Origin: Gammaproteobacteria bacterium
GTDB lineage: Bacteria; Pseudomonadota; Gammaproteobacteria; Pseudomonadales; Pseudohongiellaceae
DNA length: 64,000 bases
Direction of reading: 5' to 3'
Assembly: GCA_018698975.1 (NCBI GenBank)
Contig: JABIPQ010000121.1
Coordinates: 1-64,000 of the forward strand
Positions 27,235 to 35,687 of the stretch are shown here, piece after piece. The notes beneath the pieces are model-generated. The model saw only the letters and a program-made list of their open reading frames with translations. It ran no database searches and was not told the DNA's origin. Made by a program: the position numbers and the translations under genes. Numbering within the stretch: position 1 is the stretch's first letter; the number at the start of each line of letters is the position of its first letter.

Positions 27235-29055
27235 CTAATCGTCTTCAATCGTAAAGGCTAATAAAACGTTGCCTGGGCGTCCAACAAACCCTGCACTTCC
27301 TGACAACATATACATAACGCCATCAACGATAACTGGTCCTGGTCCATCGAATGAAGCGCCATTGGCTTCAATACCATTTACCGTTTCAAAGGAACGGTTG
27401 GCATCAAAGGTCCAGATCACCTCACCGGTATCAGCATCATAAGCACGCATGCCGCCATCGGCTGAACCGGAAAATACTGCACCAGGAATGGCTGTCACCG
27501 CAGCGGACTGGGTAGCCGAGCAACCCGGCCCTTCAGCACATAACAGTTCCTGCGGTGGTGTGTACCATTGACGTTCACCGCTTTCCAGATCGATACCATG
27601 AATGCCGCCACCCTGAGTAAAGATATAACCGCCAACTGCCACATAGGCCAAACCATCGCCTACAGAGGCGCCCCAGACCCCGCCAACGGGACTGCCAGGG
27701 CCAGCACGATATTGCCAGACCAATGCTCCCTGCTCATTGGGATCAAGCGCATAGGCAAAGCCGGATTTTTGCGGAATAACCAATAATTCCCGTCCAGTTG
27801 CTGTTGTTGTCAGGAGCGGCGATGCCGAGAAATCAAAATCGGGACCTATGTCTTGCGGGCAATTGGGATTGTCTTCAGAATTACATCCCCCTATCCACGC
27901 ATCTCCGGGCGTTAACTGAGTCACCCAGGCAATTTCCCCGTTGCTGATCCTGATTGCCACCACCGCATCGGAGGTTTCCGGTGCCGGTTCAGCATAGGCA
28001 TTGCCTGTTGCTACATAAATCAGGCCCCGGTCATCATCAATGGTGGGAGCACTCCAGATCCCCACGCCAGCAGGACCATAAAGAATCACCCCGCTACTAC
28101 TACTGCCTCGCGGGCGGGGTTCGGGCACCATGTAGGACTTCCAGTTCAGGTCGCCGCTTTGTGCATCAAAAGCGCTGACACTGCCGCGGAAAGTACAGCA
28201 GGCATAATCCGGATTGGAGGATGATGTCTCTTCCCCAACCCCGGACATTGGTACATAAAGCACCCCCTTATGCAGGGTAACGGCGCCAGTGCCACGAACA
28301 TTGGGATGATCATCAACTTTGCGAACCCACAGTACTTCACCGTTTTGTGCATTCACTGCATAAGCATTAGCGCCTCTATCAACAAAATAGACGGCATATC
28401 CATCTGATCCATCTTCAAATTGATAAGGGCCTACTGAGATCGCGCTGCGAATACCGCTGCGCGGCAAGTAGGTCCAATATGTACAAGCGCTTTCAGCATC
28501 CAGTGAGTAAAGTGCACCGGCGCCATTGCCGACAAATATCCTGCCGTCTATCACTGCTGGCTGCGCCCTGGCCTGGCCTTCACCGGGTAAACCATAGGCC
28601 CATTTCAGGCGTAGATTGGGCAGATCCTCCCGGGTAATGCCGCCGTTTTCTGAAAATCGCGTATTGCGTACATCCGGCCCCCAGCCATTCCATGAAGGTT
28701 TCAGGGCCGGGTTTTGAATGGGGGGATTTGATGCACACATGTTCTCGGTAATTTCCAGATTCAGATCTGCCACTTCACTGCCCGTCAAAAAAGCAGCCAC
28801 AGTACGCATATCACTATCCGACATTCCGGTAGCCTGAATCTGCATCAAGCCGCCATTCATGGCAGCGTAAACCGAATTAGGGGTAAAACCAGCCATGTTG
28901 GCACGTGCTGGTGCATGGGCATTGGTTTCCGGGTCAGGATTGTCATGGCAGCTTGCGCAACGTGTGTTGTATAGCGCCTCGCCATCCTGGGCAAATACTG
29001 GCAAAGCCAGAAGTAAACTGAAAAAACCCAGTCCTTTTAGAAAACGTGCAAACAT
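27235..29055 (-). CDS. Cytochrome-PQQ dehydrogenase, polyvinyl-alcohol-dehydrogenase-like
   Basis: The 606-residue exported protein has a signal peptide (1-22), a short cytochrome c domain with CASCH (about residue 34), and a PQQ beta-propeller. The segment EETSSSNPDYACCTFRGS (about 270) with adjacent cysteines is typical of PVA-dehydrogenase-like quinoproteins, as are VATGNAYAEP (about 345) and TPGDAWIGGC (about 374), which hold the Asn and Asp of the active site. It oxidises secondary alcohols or diols on the outer face of the membrane, with internal transfer to heme. The natural substrate need not be PVA. It stands alone on the minus strand, divergent from a DUF6152 pair. Confidence 0.88.
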   Translation of the reverse strand: MFARFLKGLGFFSLLLALPVFAQDGEALYNTRCASCHDNPDPETNAHAPARANMAGFTPNSVYAAMNGGLMQIQATGMSDSDMRTVAAFLTGSEVADLNLEITENMCASNPPIQNPALKPSWNGWGPDVRNTRFSENGGITREDLPNLRLKWAYGLPGEGQARAQPAVIDGRIFVGNGAGALYSLDAESACTYWTYLPRSGIRSAISVGPYQFEDGSDGYAVYFVDRGANAYAVNAQNGEVLWVRKVDDHPNVRGTGAVTLHKGVLYVPMSGVGEETSSSNPDYACCTFRGSVSAFDAQSGDLNWKSYMVPEPRPRGSSSSGVILYGPAGVGIWSAPTIDDDRGLIYVATGNAYAEPAPETSDAVVAIRISNGEIAWVTQLTPGDAWIGGCNSEDNPNCPQDIGPDFDFSASPLLTTTATGRELLVIPQKSGFAYALDPNEQGALVWQYRAGPGSPVGGVWGASVGDGLAYVAVGGYIFTQGGGIHGIDLESGERQWYTPPQELLCAEGPGCSATQSAAVTAIPGAVFSGSADGGMRAYDADTGEVIWTFDANRSFETVNGIEANGASFDGPGPVIVDGVMYMLSGSAGFVGRPGNVLLAFTIEDD

Positions 29056-29425
29056 ACTTCTTCCCCTTGATTCACTTATATACTTTTATATACTTTTTAT
29101 TATGGCTATTCAGCGCAAACTGGCAACAAGGCATTGTTTACCTTGTCCCCTGCCTTTTGTTCTCTGAGAAAAACCATGTGTGCTGTCATTGATAATAAAA
29201 TGATTCCATTGACAAGAATAGAGAAGAATTTTAAATACCCACCGAGCCCGTCTTCTCCAGGTAATGAATCAGGCTACTTTAATTCAATATTATGATTAAG
29301 CAGTTATGGCACAGCTGCTTCCTTTGGCGCTACACTCTGACTAAACAATATTCGCATTGCATGTTTGATAAGCCATAATGCAAGTAATGCAAGTAATGCA
29401 TTTTTGTCTCACAGGGGGAAACATC
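29056..29425. other. 370-bp divergent control region
   Basis: This region lies between the PVA-dehydrogenase-like gene and the third DUF6152 gene. It is AT-rich, with a 9-bp TAATGCAAG direct repeat (2.5 units, about 29377-29400) just before the DUF6152 ribosome site. The repeat places in-frame ATG codons upstream of the true start. No known operator was recognised. Confidence 0.4.
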
Positions 29426-29818
29426 ATGAAAAAAATATTCACCACCAAACTAATTATTGCCCTGGTCATGTGTCTACCGGCTATTTCCATCCAGGCACAT
29501 CATTCACTTGTCGGGGAATTTGATACCGCCGTTCAATTTGAACTACAGGGAACAATCACTGACCTTGAGTGGTTCAATCCCCATATCTGGTTTTATATGG
29601 ATGTGACCAACGATGCTGGTGAAGTAGAAAACTGGCAATGTGAAATGGGTTCGCCGAATCAACTTATTCGCCTTGGATGGGCAAAGGAAGATCTTCCTGT
29701 CGGTACGGTAATTATTGCTCGCGCCAACCCGGCCCGAGATGGCACTAAAACCTGCAGTACGCGCAGGATTACTCTGGAAGATGGTACTCCGGTTTTCAGC
29801 CGTACCGGGAATCGCTAG
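29426..29818 (+). CDS. Exported DUF6152 family protein, third copy
   Basis: The 130-residue product starts at the ATG giving MKKIFTTKLIIALVMC, with an AGGGGG ribosome site seven bases upstream; in-frame ATGs in the upstream 9-bp repeat are not used in my reading. The signal peptide ends SIQAHHSL. GTITDLEWFNPHIWFYMDV and NWQCEMGSPNQLIRLGW match the family, and two Cys occur (C about 78 and C about 112). It is followed 22 bases later by a WYGHS partner. Confidence 0.83.
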   Translation: MKKIFTTKLIIALVMCLPAISIQAHHSLVGEFDTAVQFELQGTITDLEWFNPHIWFYMDVTNDAGEVENWQCEMGSPNQLIRLGWAKEDLPVGTVIIARANPARDGTKTCSTRRITLEDGTPVFSRTGNR

Positions 29819-29840
29819 AAGCAAACTCAAGGAGAAGAAG

Positions 29841-30617
29841 ATGAAATTTTTACCAAACTTTACACGTACTTTTAACTCACTTTTCACACTTCTCACTTTG
29901 CTGTTTTGCCAGACATTGCTTGCCCAGGATGACATTCCTCGCCTACTCTCAGGCAAGCCCGACCTTAATGGTGTATGGGCAAGACCCTATGTTCCCAACA
30001 TGCTTTCTGCGGGTAATGGCAGAAATCAGACAGGCCCTGGCGAAGAGCCCTTTACTGCAGCCGGGCGCAGAAATTTTGATAACTACAACCCCACAGATGG
30101 AGACTATACCGGGTCATGTCTCCCATTTGGTCTGTTAAGAGCAATGAACTCACCGGACCCTATTCAGTTTATGCAGACAGAAACACATTTCGCTTATCTT
30201 TACGAACAAAACACCTGGTTCAAGGTTGTCAATCTGGACGGACAGGATCATGGCGGCAGATTACCTCCAGCCTGGTATGGACATTCTATTGCTAAATGGG
30301 AAGGCGACACGCTAATCATCACTACCAATCGATTCAACGGTAAGACACGACTGGATACTATTGGTCATCCGCATAGCGATCAGATGACAGTAATAGAACG
30401 CTTTGCACTCACCGATGCAGACACTATGGATTATGAAGTTACTATTGATGACCCTGTTTATTACAGCAAACCCTGGACCAATAAACGGATATTTATAAGA
30501 CAGTCTGATTTTGATCTGATCGAATATTCCTGCATGGAAAACAACAAGAGCTTGTTTGAAGGAAGAGTCGTGCCACCAAATTACGAAAACTGGCATACCT
30601 ATGACACGGAAGATTAA
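29841..30617 (+). CDS. Secreted WYGHS-motif protein, DUF6152 partner, third copy
   Basis: The 258-residue product starts at the ATG with an AAGGAGAAGAAG ribosome site directly upstream. A longer frame reaching back to 29715 only reads through the DUF6152 gene. The signal peptide ends LLAQ; then come GKPDLNGVW, CLPFGLLRAM (about 91), NLDGQDHGG, AWYGHSIAKWEGDTLIITT (about 142) and PHSDQMTVIERFAL. It has the full motif set of the first copy. Unknown function, presumably acting with the DUF6152 protein in the periplasm. Confidence 0.83.
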   Translation: MKFLPNFTRTFNSLFTLLTLLFCQTLLAQDDIPRLLSGKPDLNGVWARPYVPNMLSAGNGRNQTGPGEEPFTAAGRRNFDNYNPTDGDYTGSCLPFGLLRAMNSPDPIQFMQTETHFAYLYEQNTWFKVVNLDGQDHGGRLPPAWYGHSIAKWEGDTLIITTNRFNGKTRLDTIGHPHSDQMTVIERFALTDADTMDYEVTIDDPVYYSKPWTNKRIFIRQSDFDLIEYSCMENNKSLFEGRVVPPNYENWHTYDTED

Positions 30618-30672
30618 ATAGTTTTGTAAGAACCCGTGCTTTTCCGGGCTACCTGCCGTCGCTTATTTATTG

Positions 30673-30726
30673 TAGGGCGGAAAAGCGCAGTATCATCCGC
30701 CCAGGGAAGGCGCAGCCTTCCCTGAA
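30673..30726. repeat. GTAGGGCGG-headed REP-like palindromes
   Basis: GTAGGGCGGA is paired with TCCGCCC around a loop, followed by a second small hairpin (GGGAAGGC-GCA-GCCTTCCC). They lie between convergent genes and could end transcription from both sides. Confidence 0.6.
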
Positions 30727-30767
30727 TCTATAAATGCTCACTGCACCATCACAATTATTTCGACAGC

Positions 30768-31628
30768 TTACTGCTTATCCAGAAAATCAAAAATTTCTGC
30801 AGCAAAGGTCAGATAAGCCGTTAAATGTTCACCGTTCGGCACATCATAAAAAGCCGCATTTATCCCATGCCCTGCCAGTTCACGAGTTACCCTTAATGAA
30901 GCATCCCGAGTATTAGCCGTGTCATTGGTGCCATGAACCATCAACACCGTCACCTTGCCTACCAGGTTTTCAAAAGGGTAATTATCGGTAACGATAGGGC
31001 CCGCACTGGCAATAATTGCATTAACTGCATCGGGATATTTTGCCGCAAAATGAAAAGCCGAGGAACCTGACGGGTTTTGCCCATGCACAAAGATTCGTGA
31101 AACATCCGCATTGTATTCCTGAGCGACAAGATGAAGCACATTGATCACATCCTGTTCTGACCTTGCATTTTCCTCTTGCGTCCAGCCAGCTGCCGGCACC
31201 GAAGGACCTGCTGGTCGGTCTACCGGATAGGGACTGCCATAATACGGCTGGGCATAACCACGATAGCCTAATGGCGATATCACGATATAGCCCCTTGCCC
31301 GGGCCTGAACTACCAGGTCATTATTATTGCGATGGTTATTATTAATACTGGGGCCTGCGCGCAGCGTAATCAGAATTGGTGGCGACTGCTCCGGACTCCA
31401 GTTTTCCGGAACATACAAGCGGTAAGGAATGGACTCCCCTGTTCCTGGAAAATCATAGGAGCGGTATTGCTCACCTGTATGACGATACAAGGGTGCGTCC
31501 GGGTTTGGCGCCAGCGATGCATCAACTTCCATGCCAGGAATTGAAAATGTCTGGGCAGAAACCGCTAGGGATAAAAATGCCAACGGCAAAAAATAGAGGG
31601 AACTAACAATGTGTTTTATTATTCTCAT
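30768..31628 (-). CDS. Exported alpha/beta-hydrolase (esterase-like)
   Basis: The 286-residue protein has a signal peptide (ending SAQ) and an alpha/beta-hydrolase fold similar to PHB-depolymerase/feruloyl-esterase-type enzymes: an IPYRLYVPENW start, a nucleophile region FVHGQNPSGSSAFHFA (about 180), an Asp region HGTNDTANTRDASL (about 231) and a His region GEHLTAYL (about 262). The nucleophile motif reads N-P-S-G-S rather than the usual G-x-S-x-G. It probably cleaves an ester in the periplasm. An AAGGG ribosome site lies upstream. It follows the fused DUF6152 gene by 71 bases. Confidence 0.75.
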   Translation of the reverse strand: MRIIKHIVSSLYFLPLAFLSLAVSAQTFSIPGMEVDASLAPNPDAPLYRHTGEQYRSYDFPGTGESIPYRLYVPENWSPEQSPPILITLRAGPSINNNHRNNNDLVVQARARGYIVISPLGYRGYAQPYYGSPYPVDRPAGPSVPAAGWTQEENARSEQDVINVLHLVAQEYNADVSRIFVHGQNPSGSSAFHFAAKYPDAVNAIIASAGPIVTDNYPFENLVGKVTVLMVHGTNDTANTRDASLRVTRELAGHGINAAFYDVPNGEHLTAYLTFAAEIFDFLDKQ

Positions 31629-31699
31629 AACTTTTTCCCTTAAAATTTATTTTTGTAATAAGACTGTAATTTTTCGTATCCAGAAAAAGTGAAAACCGC

Positions 31700-32707
31700 C
31701 TAGTCATCCAGGAATCGTCTGGCAGCCTCCAGATTACAACTTTCATTGGAATGCTCCATACCTGGACGATAAACCCAGGTCCCTGTCCATTCGACAGGTT
31801 CTGCAAGATACACAGGATCACTCAGTGTGCCGGAATAAATCATTTGTTTGCCATCATCACTGATTTGAAATCTTTCAATCATGTGTTTTTGAACACTCCC
31901 CGGGAGACTTGTGGAAAGTCCCATCGCGTGTTCACTGAAATTAGCGCTATCAACCACGAGCGACTCTTCTTCCCAATGCCCGATTGAATGCCCCTGCAAT
32001 GATGTCTGCGAGGAATCTGGATGTGCTCTGCCATCCAGAAAAATAGTGCGCACTGAATCAAGCCAATCAATTGTCATGACTACCCGGTCTTCATACACTT
32101 CAATAGTATTCGCTACCGGATAAAACATTAGCCCTGGTATACCGATAGGGATGCAGTCCTTATGCGTTGTATCCAGAGGATTGGTATTTGCCCTGGCATT
32201 GCTGCCAGCCTCAGTTAAAGACCAGCTTCCTGAACCTCCCAAAAATCCAAAAAAAGATGTTCTTGGTGAAAACCAGGTGCCCTCTATGCTCTGGGCCACA
32301 TCATCGCCATAATCATTAATGCTGCGCGATGAAATATTCAGAGGAAAGTAAGTACCATCCTGATGATAGAGTTCCCTGCCCAGCAATAAACCATCGGGAT
32401 TTCTTCGCCCCGGATTACCAATAATCGTGACTGTATCACCTGATGAAACTGAATCCCGGGTAAAACCCAGTGGTGAAATAACTGAACCCGCACCAGCTTC
32501 CACGTTTACTTCCCGGACTGAGCCATCACTCTCTGTAACTGACAGTGTCATGTAAACATGGGGATTACGAAAACTATAATCGACAATCGTTCCTGTCACT
32601 TCTACCGTTTCCTGCGTATTAAACGCCGCAGGGCTATGATGTGCTGTTAGTGGCAATGGATATATCAGGGCGGGTAGGATGGGAAGTATAAGATGGAGTT
32701 TCTTCAT
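31700..32707 (-). CDS. Fusion of DUF6152 and WYGHS-type domains
   Basis: The 335-residue exported protein starts at ATG; a TTG directly before it is also in frame. Residues 20-120 are DUF6152-like (LTAHHSPAAF, GTIVDYSFRNPHVYMTL), and residues 165-330 match the partner family (CIPIGIPG, IFLDGRAHP, QGHSIGHWEEESLVVDS, a MIERFQ segment, and DPVYLAEP). The WYG of the motif is replaced by LQG, and acidic residues replace GDT. The one-gene form shows that the two proteins of the separate pairs act together. It is probably co-transcribed with the downstream esterase. Confidence 0.78.
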   Translation of the reverse strand: MKKLHLILPILPALIYPLPLTAHHSPAAFNTQETVEVTGTIVDYSFRNPHVYMTLSVTESDGSVREVNVEAGAGSVISPLGFTRDSVSSGDTVTIIGNPGRRNPDGLLLGRELYHQDGTYFPLNISSRSINDYGDDVAQSIEGTWFSPRTSFFGFLGGSGSWSLTEAGSNARANTNPLDTTHKDCIPIGIPGLMFYPVANTIEVYEDRVVMTIDWLDSVRTIFLDGRAHPDSSQTSLQGHSIGHWEEESLVVDSANFSEHAMGLSTSLPGSVQKHMIERFQISDDGKQMIYSGTLSDPVYLAEPVEWTGTWVYRPGMEHSNESCNLEAARRFLDD

Positions 32708-33010
32708 CAATTGTCTCTACAGTTAATTATTAAAAGCCAAAACGAGCGTCCCGCGCCAGTCGTTAACTTGTTCCAGTCCCTGCTATAAATAGCAGTGCGG
32801 AAATACGACCCTGAACAGAACTAAACACACAATACAGGCATTCTCCCATTCAGCAATCGGCTCATCAAGCTCAGCACCGCTAAATAGCCAAGCGACACGC
32901 CTGAGCAGGACCAACAATAGGGGCAGATCTATTATATTGTCACCCCGGGACCCTTCTGCTAGTCTTTTCAGCTCGGCTTTTTAGCTTACCAGTTTACCGG
33001 GGGACTCATC

Positions 33011-35197
33011 ATGAGACATTTCAAGATCATTAGCATAGTAGCTTTTACCACATTCATTGCTGCCTGCTCAGGGGAAAATACCAGCCAGCAAACCAGCACT
33101 GTAACGCCAGCAGCGCCTTCCATGGAGGCAACTGCTGAAACAGGCATCATTGGAGGGACAGTGGTGAGCACCAATGGACCCGAAGCCGGTGTCTGGGTCA
33201 TTGCTGAAACTCATGATCTTGATACACGATTTGCCAGAATAGTCGTGACTGATAATGATGGCAGATATCTTATCCCTGATTTGCCCAAGGCTTCATACGA
33301 TGTCTGGGTGCGTGGCTACGGCCTGGTGGATTCCGAAAAAACCCAGGCAGATCCTGGTGCAACCCTGGACCTGACAGCTGTTCTGGCGCCGGATGCAGCA
33401 GCCGCGGCACAATATTATCCCGCAGGAAACTGGCTTTCTTTACTTGAAGTTCCTGATGCCAGCATGTTCCCCGGTACTGGCCCGACAGGTAATGGCATCA
33501 GCCCAAACATTCAGCATCAGGCTGACTATATTCGCATGATCACCTCTGGTGGCTGCGTGGTTTGTCACCAACTTGGTAACAAGGCTACCCGTGAACTGCC
33601 AGCACTTTTTAATGGTTATGATACCAGTGCGGCTGCCTGGAACCGTCGTATTCAGTCAGGTCAGGCTGGCGGTTTCATGACCCGTACCTGGACCGGAATG
33701 GGCCTGGATCACAGCTCTAAAATATTTGGTGACTGGACCGACCGTATTGCTGCCGGAGAATTACCTCCGGTACCTGAACGCCCCCAGGGCGTGGAACGTA
33801 ATGTAGTTATTACCCAGTGGGACTGGGCTGATGAAACAGCTTATTTACATGATGTAGTCTCAACTGACCGCCGTAATCCCACCTTGAATGGCTACGGAAA
33901 ACTTTATGGTGCAATGGAAGAAAGTGCAGATTACCTGCCCATGCTTGACCCTGTAACAAATTCAATCGATCGCATGCCTCTGACCATGATGGACCCGGAT
34001 GCAGGTCCGGTTTCCGGGCCAAATCTGGCTGAGTCACCCAACTGGGGTGATGAGGCCATCTGGGATTCACGGGCCAATGTACATAACCCGATGTTTGATC
34101 AGGACGGCAGAGTATGGATAACAGCGCGGGTGCGAGGCCGGACTAACCCGGATTTTTGTCAGGAAGGTTCTTCCCATCCTTCAGCACAGGCCTACCCTAC
34201 TCAGGCTAATGGCCGACAACTTGGCATGCATGACCCTTCAACAGGAGAATACACCCATATTGATACCTGTTTCGGCACTCATCACTTGATGTTCGCCGAA
34301 GACGAAGACAATACACTTTGGACCAGCGGTGGCGGACAGGTGATTGGCTGGCTTAATACCAGGCAATACCTGGAAACCGGAGACTACCAGGCCGCTCAGG
34401 GCTGGACTCCCTTCATTCTTGATACCAATGGCAATGGTGTACGAGATGATTACGTGGCGCCAAATGAGGACCCGGATCCCACAAAAGATTCCCAGATATT
34501 TCCTGGCTTTGGTTTTTATGCAGTGAACCCGGCACCTGACGGAAGTGTGTGGGGAACAATCCTGGGCTATCCGGGTGCGGTCGCCAGATTGGTGCCTGGG
34601 GACAATCCCAGTGAAACAGCCATTACCGAACTCTATGAATTACCTGTAGATGAAAATGGCGATGCCATCGAGGGTTTTTCTCCGCGCGGAGGTGATGTCG
34701 ATCGAAATGGCGTGATGTGGGCAGCTCTGGCCAGCGGTCACATGGCCAGCTTTGATCGTCGCTTATGCACTGGACCATTAAACGGACCTGAAGCCACCGG
34801 CCAGCATTGCCCCGAAGGCTGGACCCTGTATGAAGAACCCCTGCCCCAATTCAAAAACCTGGATCGTCCAGGAAGTTCTGAAGGCTCCTATTTCACCTGG
34901 GTGGACCAGCACAACACGCTTGGACTTGGTGAAAATACACCTATCAATACCGGTAACCAGAGTGGAGCACTACTGGTACTGAATGATGGTGAATGGGTAC
35001 GCATGCGTGTCCCTTATCCACTGGGCTTTTACACCAAATGGATGGACGGCAGAATTGATGATCCTAATGCAGGCTGGAAAGGCCGTGGCGTCTGGGCTAC
35101 TTTCAGCGGTCGCGCCCCTTTCCACATGGAAACTGGCAAAGGTACCACCAGTATCGTCTATCACTTTCAGGTGCGACCAGACCCTCTGGCACAGTAA
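33011..35197 (+). CDS. Lipoprotein with carboxypeptidase-regulatory, heme and propeller domains
   Basis: The 728-residue protein has a lipobox (FIAAC, about residue 19) and an Ig-like carboxypeptidase-regulatory domain (GGTVVSTNGPEAGVWVIAE to YDVWVRGYG, about 45-115). One heme site, CVVCH (about 182), is followed by a large region with repeated propeller-like blades (ANVHNPMFDQDGRVWITARV; MFAEDEDNTLWTSGGGQVIGW; GGDVDRNGVMWAALASG), as in streptogramin-lyase-type propellers. A GGGGA site lies seven bases before the ATG. It is probably anchored in the outer or inner membrane and works in periplasmic electron transfer or substrate binding, but no function is established. A terminator follows. Confidence 0.82.
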   Translation: MRHFKIISIVAFTTFIAACSGENTSQQTSTVTPAAPSMEATAETGIIGGTVVSTNGPEAGVWVIAETHDLDTRFARIVVTDNDGRYLIPDLPKASYDVWVRGYGLVDSEKTQADPGATLDLTAVLAPDAAAAAQYYPAGNWLSLLEVPDASMFPGTGPTGNGISPNIQHQADYIRMITSGGCVVCHQLGNKATRELPALFNGYDTSAAAWNRRIQSGQAGGFMTRTWTGMGLDHSSKIFGDWTDRIAAGELPPVPERPQGVERNVVITQWDWADETAYLHDVVSTDRRNPTLNGYGKLYGAMEESADYLPMLDPVTNSIDRMPLTMMDPDAGPVSGPNLAESPNWGDEAIWDSRANVHNPMFDQDGRVWITARVRGRTNPDFCQEGSSHPSAQAYPTQANGRQLGMHDPSTGEYTHIDTCFGTHHLMFAEDEDNTLWTSGGGQVIGWLNTRQYLETGDYQAAQGWTPFILDTNGNGVRDDYVAPNEDPDPTKDSQIFPGFGFYAVNPAPDGSVWGTILGYPGAVARLVPGDNPSETAITELYELPVDENGDAIEGFSPRGGDVDRNGVMWAALASGHMASFDRRLCTGPLNGPEATGQHCPEGWTLYEEPLPQFKNLDRPGSSEGSYFTWVDQHNTLGLGENTPINTGNQSGALLVLNDGEWVRMRVPYPLGFYTKWMDGRIDDPNAGWKGRGVWATFSGRAPFHMETGKGTTSIVYHFQVRPDPLAQ

Positions 35198-35207
35198 AAC
35201 ATAATCA

Positions 35208-35238
35208 ATAAAAAACCCGCCAACAGGCGGGTTTTTTA
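35208..35238 (+). terminator. Rho-independent terminator
   Basis: AAAAAACCCGCC and GGCGGGTTTTTT form a perfect stem with a short AACA loop, directly after the heme lipoprotein. The flanking A run would also let it act on the minus strand for the Zn-ribbon gene at 35253. Confidence 0.92.
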
Positions 35239-35252
35239 TTTCTGTAAAGCAT

Positions 35253-35462
35253 TTAAGATGAAAAGAAATCAAAAACATTTCCCAGCCCGGAAGTGCTGCC
35301 TTTATAAAATTCGGTGTATCTACAATTGTCACAAGTTACTGCACTATATTTACTGCCCTGAACATCAAATATTTTTGACCAAAATCCACCTGCAACACGC
35401 ATTTCTCCGACTGTAAAATCCAGGTCTTTGCATTTTGTGCATTCCCATTTTTTATGGCGCAT
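35253..35462 (-). CDS. Small zinc-ribbon protein
   Basis: The 69-residue protein has two Cys pairs, C-T-K-C (about residue 8) and C-D-N-C (about 44), forming a zinc ribbon, and a hydrophobic Phe-rich C-terminus. It resembles widespread small bacterial proteins annotated as nucleic-acid-binding Zn-ribbon, whose role is not established. An AAGGA site lies eight bases before the ATG. It shares a bidirectional terminator with the heme lipoprotein. Confidence 0.75.
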   Translation of the reverse strand: MRHKKWECTKCKDLDFTVGEMRVAGGFWSKIFDVQGSKYSAVTCDNCRYTEFYKGSTSGLGNVFDFFSS

Positions 35463-35687
35463 CTATTTCATCCTTTTGTTAAATCATGTTTTTTAACCAT
35501 GTTTTTCACAGTTAAACTCAATAGAATTTTTTTCTTCAAACAAAGGTGTGTAACTGGAAAAAATATTCCACAAAATCCAAACTAATTTATTTAAATTGCA
35601 CTGGCAATCAATAATTCAGTGCATGGGTTTTAAGGGGGATAATTTATAAAGACAAAAGCGGGATTTATTTGACGATTACTGAGGAAA

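Noticed and set aside
29715-29840. Longer start for the third WYGHS protein
   Set aside because: The extension lies inside the DUF6152 gene in another frame. The ATG at 29841 has an AAGGAG site and a signal peptide.
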